Source of the DNA: Deltaproteobacteria bacterium RIFCSPLOWO2_02_FULL_57_26
GTDB lineage: Bacteria; Desulfobacterota; Binatia; UBA9968
Direction: 5' to 3'
NCBI GenBank assembly: GCA_001798455.1
Contig: MGSI01000057.1
Location: 10,459-18,219 of the forward strand
Length of the DNA: 7,761 bases
Shown one piece after another: positions 1-4,961 of the stretch (its first letter is position 1; every line of letters begins with the position of its first letter). The position numbers and the translations under genes are program-made. The notes beneath the pieces were generated by a model. That model saw nothing but the letters and a program-made list of their open reading frames with translations. It made no database searches and was not told the origin of the DNA.

Positions 1-339
1 GTATTCAGCCCGAAAGTGACACCGATCTAAAAAATAGTGCGAAAGGGGCCATAGAACACGATTAGAAAACCCGTGGTAATAATGATTAACCTCTTGGTCC
101 GTGAGGGGAACAGGGCGCAAGGAATACGTCGGTGCCTCTGGGGGAATGCCGACTTCGTTACAGCTGCCCCATCCCTCTCCCCAGGCAATCCAAGTGCCCC
201 CAGCCTGGCACATCATTTCATCCAGAACAGAGACCAGGCCCCCGACGTTTCTCTCGCAGGAGAGCCGTCCGAATCTTTCCTTGAGTTGATAGGGGGCACG
301 GTTGGAGATGATAGCAAGAGCGCCGTTTCGATCTGTCAT
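1..339 (-). CDS. otsA: Trehalose-6-phosphate synthase (GT20), N-terminal part, runs off window edge
   Basis: The frame is open from an ATG at 339 to base 1, giving 113 residues, and continues beyond the window. OtsA transfers glucose from UDP-glucose to glucose-6-phosphate to make trehalose-6-phosphate in the cytoplasm, the first step of trehalose synthesis. The match rests on several GT20 landmarks in the right order: SNRAPY at residues 12-17 (its Arg is the usual phosphate contact), NVGGLVSVL at 31-39 (glycine loop), GGTWIAWGE at 47-55, LRPVPLT at 74-80, and YYHGFSNRVLWPLSHYFLDR at 87-106, which carries the substrate-pocket Tyr and Trp. The start is supported by GAGG about 6 nt upstream. 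The stop of the decayed tctB lies 21 nt upstream in the same frame. No promoter is seen directly in front, so transcription probably reads through from upstream. Family assignment is firm; whether the rest of the gene is intact cannot be seen. Confidence 0.9.
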   Translation of the reverse strand, partial: MTDRNGALAIISNRAPYQLKERFGRLSCERNVGGLVSVLDEMMCQAGGTWIAWGEGWGSCNEVGIPPEAPTYSLRPVPLTDQEVNHYYHGFSNRVLWPLSHYFLDRCHFRAEY

Positions 340-360
340 GCCAGCCTCATCTGCCCCAAG

Positions 361-654
361 TCACACCTTTAGCCAATCCAGAACCACCCCCCGTGGAAAT
401 GGAACATGGAGGGCATAATCAAATAGTCCAAAAAGGATAGCCAGGCAAGAAACGTCAATGCCATACTTATGGGCCATGGTTCTTTCGCTCCCACCTTGAG
501 GTAAAGAAAGGCATTCAACGGAACCGCCGTGGGGAAGCCAAGGAGCCATATGGAGGCAAAAAAACCGACGATCCAGCCGATGATCTCCGAGGTCCGCCGG
601 AAGATGATCGGCCGGTCTTTGTCCGGCTTCTTTGCGAGAGGCAGGCTGCCCGTT
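361..654 (-). pseudogene. tctB: tctB remnant (tripartite tricarboxylate transporter small membrane subunit)
   Basis: TctB is the small, roughly four-helix membrane subunit of TctABC solute carriers. The upstream part reads in one frame as EIIGWIVGFFASIWLLGFP followed by TAVPLNAFLYLKV and the start of a further helix. The C-terminal part, LFGLFDYALHVPFPRG and onward to WLKV, is in another frame and ends with a TGA at 361-363. Together these resemble the second half of TctB-like proteins, with the frame changing by one base near 435-445, consistent with a single-base loss. The N-terminal half, probably about 60 residues with the first helices, is absent: the sequence upstream belongs to a different gene fragment. 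No ribosome binding site or start precedes it. I infer a dead gene from a deletion plus a frameshift. The family call comes from recalled C-terminal motifs and is fairly but not fully secure. Confidence 0.65.
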
Positions 655-942
655 CTAAAGTTTGACATCGCTGAGATACATGCCCGATGTCTCCGCAAAA
701 GAAAGCCTGAGATTATAGGCTGCGCCCCAACTCCGCATGACTTCCCTTTCATCAATCCCAACTCCTCCTGACATGTAGGGGAAACCTTGCTCAGTTGCAC
801 CCTTGACAATCCCGGGCGGAGATTCCACTGGAGACTGCGCAAAGATTTTTTCAGTCAGTATCCAAGCTGAAAACACTGAAAGGCTCATTGCCACTAGGAA
901 CAAAGGCCAGTTCCTCTGTTTTTCTGCCTTATATAGCTTCGT
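655..942 (-). pseudogene. Truncated exported-protein gene with apparently mutated start codon
   Basis: The frame codes for about 95 residues: a basic N-terminus (KLYKAEKQRNW), a hydrophobic stretch (FLVAMSLSVFSAWIL), a possible signal-peptidase site near FAQS, then YMSGGVGIDEREVM and YNLRLSFAETSGMYLSDVKL before a TAG at 655-657. The GGVG-DERE and YNL-L-F motifs recall small exported proteins that continue into a carboxypeptidase-regulatory-like beta-sandwich domain, which is missing here. A strong AAGGAGG at 947-953 stands 4 nt before an ACG at 940-942 exactly where an ATG would be expected; the next in-frame ATG is at 888, inside the hydrophobic segment. The simplest reading is an ATG-to-ACG start mutation plus a 3' deletion that joined the gene to tctB. 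A TTG at 903 could be a weak alternative start. It lies 39 nt after the pseudo-receiver gene, so it was probably the third gene of that operon. Confidence 0.6.
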
Positions 943-946
943 GGTC

Positions 947-953
947 CCTCCTT
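947..953 (-). promoter_or_regulatory. Orphaned Shine-Dalgarno sequence
   Basis: AAGGAGG on the minus strand lies 4 nt upstream of an in-frame ACG where the exported-protein fragment would be expected to start. It is a consensus-quality ribosome binding site with no standard start codon at the right distance in the frame of that fragment. This supports loss of the original ATG. Confidence 0.6.
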
Positions 954-981
954 CATTCTCTTAGAATTTTGCCGCTGATCC

Positions 982-1389
982 TTAGTGTCTCTGTCCTATT
1001 TTCGGTCTTCCTGAGCCTTCGAGCTGCGCGAGTTGCGTCGCTAATTCGGCCATAGTAAGCACCTGTGTATTTGGAGTCAGACGGGCGAGGGTCTCCCTTG
1101 GGACGGGGCTTTGAGCGACGCCACTCTGATCAGCGACAATTATAATTTGCATTGAACGACTTATGTCCCTCAGATTAAAGACTGTTTCAGCCAAGTCCAT
1201 CCCTTTTCCAGTTGAAACAAGCACCACTGCGTCAAAAATGTCACGCCGGGCCTGGGATACCGCCGTCTCCCCGTCTTTCACCTTGACTACCCAACATCCC
1301 GCACTAAGAAGACACTTTTCGACTTCATCACATGGATCCGAACAAACAAGCATTATCTTGCCTAAGCTTGAGAGATCCCGTAGGCTCAT
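982..1389 (-). CDS. Pseudo-receiver (response-regulator-like) protein lacking the phospho-acceptor Asp
   Basis: This 135-residue protein has the CheY-like layout: beta-1 KIMLVCSD at 11-18, a helix, VVKVKDGETAVSQAR at 34-48, beta-3 FDAVVLVSTGKGMD at 52-65, and IIIVAD at 82-87. The usual catalytic residues are missing. The Asp expected 7 residues before MD is Val58, the paired acids after beta-1 are reduced to Ser-Asp, the Ser/Thr after beta-4 is Ala, and no conserved Lys is visible near 111. It therefore probably cannot take part in ordinary phosphotransfer and may act by constitutive protein binding. There is no output domain. Its ATG overlaps the stop of the upstream 133-aa gene (ATGA), indicating translational coupling and a likely shared function. 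It is the second gene after the sigma-54 promoter at 1849-1865. Confidence 0.75.
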   Translation of the reverse strand: MSLRDLSSLGKIMLVCSDPCDEVEKCLLSAGCWVVKVKDGETAVSQARRDIFDAVVLVSTGKGMDLAETVFNLRDISRSMQIIIVADQSGVAQSPVPRETLARLTPNTQVLTMAELATQLAQLEGSGRPKIGQRH

Positions 1390-1787
1390 AAATTGGAGCC
1401 TTTATCTCTCCTGCTGTTAACGACAAGTTGTAAGGGATTTGGGGGAGCGGTCTTGCACGCCTTGGCTCTGCGGCGTCTTGCTAGTTGTTTTTGCTTCCAA
1501 CACATCAACCCCTCACGGAGATAGTCAGCATCAACTCCCAACAACCCGCAGATATTCTCGAAGGAAAAAAACCGATCGCCGTCTTGCTCCAATATCCAAT
1601 CCTCAGCGTCCCGAAATAGATTCTTACCCCTAGAGTCTCTGGCAAAAACACACTTCTGGAAGCAGGCGACGGCATCCTCCAAGACTGCGACCATTAGCAT
1701 CCTTTCCGGTTCCAGGTCGCCCTTCCTACGAACGGTCTCATGATACTGAGCAGCAAGAAGGACATCCGGCTGAAAAAAAAGAGGCAA
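1386..1787 (-). CDS. Uncharacterised 133-aa protein, FFQPDVLLAAQY family
   Basis: The function is not known to me. The protein begins MPLFFQPDVLLAAQYHET, continues LEPERMLMVAVLEDAVACFQK at 26-46, then WILEQDGDRFFSFENICGLLGVDADYLREGL at about 63-93, and ends in a basic tail with RRRR. The FENICGLLGVDADYLREGL stretch resembles a helix-turn-helix and the tail is basic, so DNA or RNA binding is possible but unproven. I recall similar uncharacterised proteins in NC10-type genomes. The chosen start is TTG at 1787, preceded by GGAG at 7 nt. An ATG at 1798-1800 lies in another frame, but removing one T from the eight-T run would join it to this frame. It is the first gene behind the sigma-54 promoter and overlaps the pseudo-receiver gene by 4 nt. 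Confidence 0.75.
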   Translation of the reverse strand: MPLFFQPDVLLAAQYHETVRRKGDLEPERMLMVAVLEDAVACFQKCVFARDSRGKNLFRDAEDWILEQDGDRFFSFENICGLLGVDADYLREGLMCWKQKQLARRRRAKACKTAPPNPLQLVVNSRRDKGSNL

Positions 1788-1848
1788 CTTTGGTCTCCAT
1801 TCCCAGGCTTACGCCGTAAAACATGAAAACACCTGTTTTGATCGAAGG

Positions 1849-1865
1849 AGCAATCGATATGCCAG
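1849..1865 (-). promoter_or_regulatory. Sigma-54 (-24/-12) promoter A
   Basis: The minus strand reads CTGGCATATCGATTGCT. It has the required GG-N10-GC spacing, a TGGCA -24 core and a TTGCT -12 core. Transcription would start near 1838, about 50 nt before the TTG start of the 133-aa gene. The same architecture recurs at 3116-3132, with 13 of 17 bases identical. Confidence 0.82.
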
Positions 1866-1940
1866 GAAAGCACTTTTGCTGGAACTACAGGGACTTATAA
1901 TAGAATCGCGAGAAATAAGGGCAGGCAACCCAAGTAGGCG

Positions 1941-1957
1941 TGTGCAAAATATTTACA
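1941..1957 (-). promoter_or_regulatory. Proximal upstream activator site, module A
   Basis: On the plus strand the site reads TGTGCAAAATATTTACA, an imperfect palindrome with TGT...ACA ends. It differs at only two positions (both transitions) from 3206-3222, and each lies about 90 bp from its sigma-54 promoter. Binding by a sigma-54 activator is inferred. Confidence 0.68.
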
Positions 1958-1966
1958 ATTTTATGA

Positions 1967-1980
1967 GGGTCGTCTGACCC
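1967..1980. repeat. GC palindrome between the two upstream sites, module A
   Basis: GGGTC-GTCT-GACCC is a perfect 5-bp inverted repeat with a 4-base spacer. No U-tract follows on either strand, so it is a poor terminator candidate for the gene ending at 2005. A comparable palindrome occupies the same interval in module B. Confidence 0.5.
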
Positions 1981-1983
1981 AGG

Positions 1984-2000
1984 AGTAAAGATAATTTACA
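1984..2000 (-). promoter_or_regulatory. Distal upstream activator site, module A
   Basis: The plus strand reads AGTAAAGATAATTTACA, containing the perfect inverted repeat GTAAA-N5-TTTAC. Its centre is 43 bp from the proximal site, close to four helical turns. The site at 3248-3264 is identical at 14 of 17 positions and lies 42 bp from its own proximal site. It falls just after the stop of the gene ending at 2005. Confidence 0.62.
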
Positions 2001-2004
2001 CGCC

Positions 2005-2514
2005 TCAAGAACGCGAGCGTTTTGGTCTGGCCCCACTGCTTCTTCTCTTGCCCTTTGCTTTTGGTGTCGGTTTCTCAGGTCGAGTCGCTCTCGGCTTCTC
2101 GCGATGCTGCTCCTCCCAGATAGCCTCCGCCTTTCGCCAGTGCTCCAAATCGCGCCCGTGCGGGCAACCCTCCTCTTCCCAGATTCGATAGGCAACCAAT
2201 CGGATTTCTTCCTCGCGGCCCTCATCTCTCTTGAATCTGGAAACGACATTGTCCACAGCTTGCCTCAGTTCATCCCAGGCGCCCTCTATGCCACTCCTGA
2301 GGTCTTCCCACACCCCTTCACCTGCTTGCTTCAACTCTTGTAGTTTCCTCTGTGCCCCTTCGTACCTGAACCGCAGAGCCTCAACTTCCTCCTGATACTT
2401 CACCCTGGCACCGGTAGCTACCCTTTCTGCTCGGCTCCTCAATTCACCAATTTTAGCGTTCCACTCCTTGAGCTGGGTCTCCAGCTTTTCCTGATAAGTG
2501 TCTTTCAGTTGCAT
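2005..2514 (-). CDS. Coiled-coil stress-type protein with DUF2934 domain and basic tail
   Basis: The 169-residue protein has three parts. Residues 5-95 are a charged coiled coil (KLETQLKEWNAKIGELRSRAE, then AGEGVWEDLRSGIEGAWDELRQAVDNVVSRFK) that resembles the Sll1863-type coiled-coil family, which is associated with stress. Residues 100-137 (EEEIRLVAYRIWEEEGCPHG, then RDLEHWRKAEAIWEE) match the short DUF2934 domain, whose function is unknown. Residues 138-169 are rich in Lys, Arg and Pro, like tails that bind nucleic acid. No signal peptide or membrane segment is visible, so it is probably cytoplasmic. The ATG at 2514 has an excellent AAAGGAGGAGAAAGC leader. The remnant of glgC runs straight into this leader, so the gene is probably now transcribed from sigma-54 promoter B at 3116-3132. 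The domain calls are firm; the role is inferred. Confidence 0.85.
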   Translation of the reverse strand: MQLKDTYQEKLETQLKEWNAKIGELRSRAERVATGARVKYQEEVEALRFRYEGAQRKLQELKQAGEGVWEDLRSGIEGAWDELRQAVDNVVSRFKRDEGREEEIRLVAYRIWEEEGCPHGRDLEHWRKAEAIWEEQHREKPRATRPEKPTPKAKGKRRSSGARPKRSRS

Positions 2515-3027
2515 GCTTTCTCCTCCTTTCGAAGAATATCTCGACCGAAGTCGTGACTGCTTGCCGGATTACTCGGGTCAGCGGCCAGGGCTTGAATTAG
2601 GACATCGGTGTTGAAGAGATAGTTACCCATGCGGATGTTCATACGGTACAGATGAGCCGCTCCGAAGATCGCGACGAGTTTCGGATTGTGCCGTTGGATC
2701 AGGTGGAGGTTCTGGCGGACAGAATCGGCTGTTCCCCCGGTACCGGTCGTCTCCTGTTCTCATCTGAGCAGGGACGGAGGCGATGGAACGGTCACCCGTG
2801 AAGTCACCGAACCGCCAGCCTTGCTCAAGGTGTTGCAGCAAGGGCTGGGCCTTGAATTGCGTCAGGACATAAACGGAACGAATATCCGAGTTGACCAGGT
2901 TCGAGAGGACGAAATCTATACTCCGGTATTTTCCACCGAACGGTACGGCTGGCTTGGCCTGATCCCTGGTCAGTGGATAGAGCCTACCCTCTCTTCCACC
3001 CGCTATGACGATTCCAAGGACATCCAT
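2505..3027 (-). pseudogene. glgC: glgC remnant (glucose-1-phosphate adenylyltransferase), multiply disrupted
   Basis: GlgC makes ADP-glucose from glucose-1-phosphate and ATP, the committed step of bacterial glycogen synthesis. From an ATG at 3027 (GAGGTG upstream) the frame reads MDVLGIVIAGGREGRLYPLT, then AKPAVPFGGKYRSIDFVLSN and VYVLTQFK, all typical of the N-terminal nucleotidyltransferase domain. At the G5 run (2734-2738) one extra G shifts the frame; the other frame continues GTADSVRQNLHLIQRHNP and onward to FGAAHLYRMNIR. It then jumps at about 2628-2633 to MGNYLFNTDVLIQAL and SSHDFGRDIL, skipping an estimated 60-70 residues of a normal enzyme of about 420. The C-terminal domain is gone and the frame ends at 2505 inside the next gene. 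The metal-binding Asp of the usual GADH motif is Ala (GAAH). The enzyme cannot be functional. Its sigma-54 promoter and leader look intact. Confidence 0.88.
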
Positions 3028-3115
3028 AGTGCACCTCACGTATGCTTGCAGGTAGTGGCAGGCTACAGCAATCTCCTTTCCTCATGCCGAGATTTCCTTG
3101 ATGTCTAAGCGAGTG

Positions 3116-3132
3116 AGCAATTTGGATGCCAG
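3116..3132 (-). promoter_or_regulatory. Sigma-54 (-24/-12) promoter B
   Basis: The minus strand reads CTGGCATCCAAATTGCT, with exact GG-N10-GC spacing, a TGGCA -24 core and a TTGCT -12 core. The start point would be near 3105, about 78 nt before the glgC ATG. With the upstream sites it forms a module matching that at 1849-2000. Confidence 0.82.
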
Positions 3133-3205
3133 GCATCTTAAGCAGCGCAAATCCAACGCTTCTTGATAAAAGGTCAAAAATGAACACGCGTCACGCGAGT
3201 GCACC

Positions 3206-3222
3206 TGTGCAAAATGTTCACA
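3206..3222 (-). promoter_or_regulatory. Proximal upstream activator site, module B
   Basis: The plus strand reads TGTGCAAAATGTTCACA, an imperfect palindrome with TGTG...CACA ends. It is 15 of 17 identical to 1941-1957 and sits 90 bp (start to start) from promoter B, against 92 bp in module A. Confidence 0.68.
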
Positions 3223-3226
3223 TGAT

Positions 3227-3238
3227 GGGGCAGTCCCC
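3227..3238. repeat. GC palindrome between the two upstream sites, module B
   Basis: GGGG-CAGT-CCCC is a 4-bp inverted repeat with a 4-base spacer. It lies between the proximal and distal activator sites, as the GGGTC/GACCC palindrome does in module A, though about 6 bp closer to the proximal site. No U-tract follows. Confidence 0.4.
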
Positions 3239-3247
3239 GGCCTTAAC

Positions 3248-3264
3248 AGTGGAGAGAATTTACA
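3248..3264 (-). promoter_or_regulatory. Distal upstream activator site, module B
   Basis: The plus strand reads AGTGGAGAGAATTTACA, identical at 14 of 17 positions to 1984-2000. Its centre is 42 bp from the proximal site. It lies about 75 bp downstream of the stop of the sigma-54 activator gene. Confidence 0.6.
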
Positions 3265-3339
3265 GAAAGGTGGGTTGGGCTGAGATCCGGGCAGATCCTA
3301 ATGCGACTTCAAGAAAAAACCCTGCCAGGCCAGATTGCG

Positions 3340-4749
3340 CTATAATAGCCCGTATCTCTCCAGTTTGTTATAGAGGGCTCTCCGACTGATTCCAAGAATC
3401 GCTGCGGCTTCTTTTTTATTCCCACCGGTAGAGGCAAGAGTCATCCTGATAAACTCTTTTTCAACAGCTTGCAAGGTCATGCCCACACGAATCGGAAACG
3501 TTTGCGGATCTGCATTCGTACTCAATCCGGCTGCCTCTCGAATTCTTGCGGGTATCAACTCGGGTGTCAGCTCCTCCCCTTTAACCATCAGGACCGCACG
3601 TTGGATCACGTTTTTAAGTTCACGCACATTACCCGGCCAGGGATAACGACGGAGACACCGATAAGTTTCTGGAGAAACTGCGCGGACCTTTTTTTTGTAC
3701 ATCGTATCAAAATAAGAGACGAAATGATCAGTGAGGAGCGTAACAGCCCCTGGCCGACTTCGCAGTGGAGGCAGACCGATACGAAAGACGTCCAGGCGAT
3801 AATAGAGGTCTTCTCGGAACCGCTTCTGTTGGACTGCTTCTTCGAGATCTTCATTGGTCGCGGCAATAACGCGAACATCGACTTGGATGTCCTTTTCTCC
3901 CCCGACTCGACGAAATGTTTTTTCTTCTAATACTCGCAAAAGGCTCACTTGTGCCTTCTCGTCCATGGTGCTGATCTCGTCGAGGAAAACAGTCCCACCC
4001 TCGGCTTGCTCAAAGAAGCCACGACGGGTTTCGGATGCCCCTGTGTACGCACCCTTTTCGTGACCGAATAGTTCACTCGCTATTAGCTCCGGGGTCATTG
4101 CCCCAGTGTTGACCGGGACGCAGGGTTTGTCTTTTCTCTCGCTCCTCTTGTGGATGGCAGCCGCAACCAGGTCTTTTCCAGTTCCTGTCTCGCCGGTGAT
4201 CAAGACGGGGATGTCTGTTGAGGCAGCTTCCAGGATCCGCTGAATTACAGCGCGCATGGGCAGGCTGACGGCAATGATGCCTTCAAATTCAACGGGGATT
4301 AGTAAATCGGGATGGGCGGCTTCTCCTTCTCCGCGAACGCGTTGCTTCTCCAGGGTACGCTCGATGAATCGGACAAGCTTTTGCTCGTAGCCTGGGCGCT
4401 TGATGGTTTGGAACAAGATGCCCTTCGGAGCGTCATAAGCTACGGCCCCGCTTTCGTCCTTATGGACCATCAAGAACCGAGTCCGAGGAGAGTCTTTCGA
4501 GAGCGTTTTAAAGACTTCGCCCGCCCGGCTCCTCTCCTCCCTGGACACGTCGGCATCCCAGATCAGGACATCGTAAGCGCCTCGATCGAATTGATCGAGC
4601 GCCTTGTCGATGACCGGGACGACGTCGAGCCCGAGTTCCTTGCTGGGAAATCGCCGTCGCAAAAGTCGCTGGATTTCCCCTCGCTTCTCTACGACCAGAA
4701 ACCTAGCCATGATGAACCTTGCCATTTTTCCCTGCACCCACGGCCGCAT
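3340..4749 (-). CDS. Sigma-54-dependent transcriptional activator (NtrC-type) with atypical receiver
   Basis: The 469-residue protein has three domains. Residues 15-135 are receiver-like: the acceptor Asp is kept (YDVLIWD, Asp65) and a Lys is kept (TIKRPG, Lys117), but the double-acid pocket after beta-1 is reduced (FLVVEKRGE). Residues 155-400 are the AAA+ domain: Walker A GETGTGKD at 186-193, loop 1 GAYTGA at 233-238 (GAFTGA with Phe to Tyr, a known variant), Walker B GGTVFLDE at 251-258, FREDLYYRLDVF at 311-322 and YPWPGNVREL at 369-378. Residues 424-469 form a Fis-type helix-turn-helix (NKKEAAAILGISRRALYNKL). Such proteins bind upstream sites and use ATP hydrolysis to open sigma-54 promoters. 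In-frame ATGs at 4749, 4725 and 4710 precede the receiver; MARFLVVEK at 4710 has AAGG 6 nt upstream and may be the real start. The nearby paired promoters are plausible targets. Confidence 0.92.
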   Translation of the reverse strand: MRPWVQGKMARFIMARFLVVEKRGEIQRLLRRRFPSKELGLDVVPVIDKALDQFDRGAYDVLIWDADVSREERSRAGEVFKTLSKDSPRTRFLMVHKDESGAVAYDAPKGILFQTIKRPGYEQKLVRFIERTLEKQRVRGEGEAAHPDLLIPVEFEGIIAVSLPMRAVIQRILEAASTDIPVLITGETGTGKDLVAAAIHKRSERKDKPCVPVNTGAMTPELIASELFGHEKGAYTGASETRRGFFEQAEGGTVFLDEISTMDEKAQVSLLRVLEEKTFRRVGGEKDIQVDVRVIAATNEDLEEAVQQKRFREDLYYRLDVFRIGLPPLRSRPGAVTLLTDHFVSYFDTMYKKKVRAVSPETYRCLRRYPWPGNVRELKNVIQRAVLMVKGEELTPELIPARIREAAGLSTNADPQTFPIRVGMTLQAVEKEFIRMTLASTGGNKKEAAAILGISRRALYNKLERYGLL

Positions 4750-4808
4750 AACCTGATCCCCAATGCAAGAATTCCCGGGTAAGCGATCGCGGGTTACCGG
4801 CCCCAGAG

Positions 4809-4817
4809 CTTATACCA
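4809..4817 (-). promoter_or_regulatory. Possible extended -10 promoter for the sigma-54 activator gene
   Basis: The minus strand reads TGGTATAAG, an extended -10 element, with no convincing -35 at the usual distance. Transcription would begin near 4802, about 50 nt before the ATG at 4749. No -24/-12 element is visible here, so the regulator does not appear to depend on sigma-54 itself. Confidence 0.3.
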
Positions 4818-4906
4818 TAATATTGTTCATAGGCTCGACCAAAGTCGCCGCCAGAGCCAGTGCTACGTGAATGCGTGGCGTTAGAGGGACGGCCGCTTAG
4901 TAATGC

Positions 4907-4933
4907 CTGCCGGTGTTCAAAAAAAGCCGGCAG
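4907..4933. terminator. Inverted repeat downstream of the exported-protein gene, possible terminator
   Basis: CTGCCGG at 4907-4913 pairs with CCGGCAG at 4927-4933, a 7-bp stem around a 13-base loop that contains a run of seven A (T on the minus strand). It lies 29 bases after the stop of the minus-strand gene ending at 4962. The T run is in the loop, not after the stem, so this is not a textbook intrinsic terminator. Confidence 0.35.
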
Positions 4934-4961
4934 CACAGATTTGTGAAGATCTAAAGACCCT

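Noticed and set aside
73..372. A 99-codon plus-strand frame at the window start
   Set aside because: The minus strand here encodes a clear OtsA N-terminus, so this is a shadow.
2686..3108. A 140-codon open frame on the plus strand
   Set aside because: It mirrors the glgC remnant on the other strand and shows no domain or good ribosome binding site.
3160..3180. IHF-like site between proximal activator site and promoter B (TATCAAGAAGCGTTG)
   Set aside because: The TATCAA half matches but the downstream TTR is two bases too far from it, and no counterpart exists in module A.
3310..3335. T6 run after the activator stop as an intrinsic terminator
   Set aside because: The preceding CTGGCCTGGCAGGG can form only a 3-4 bp stem with an impossible or mismatched loop, so there is no credible hairpin.
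4312..4782. A 156-codon open frame on the plus strand
   Set aside because: It is antisense to the sigma-54 activator, has no recognisable motif, and the minus-strand protein is a textbook family match.
4703..4936. A 77-codon minus-strand frame upstream of the activator
   Set aside because: Low-complexity composition, no motif, and it overlaps the activator start in another frame; it is more likely the gene's leader region.
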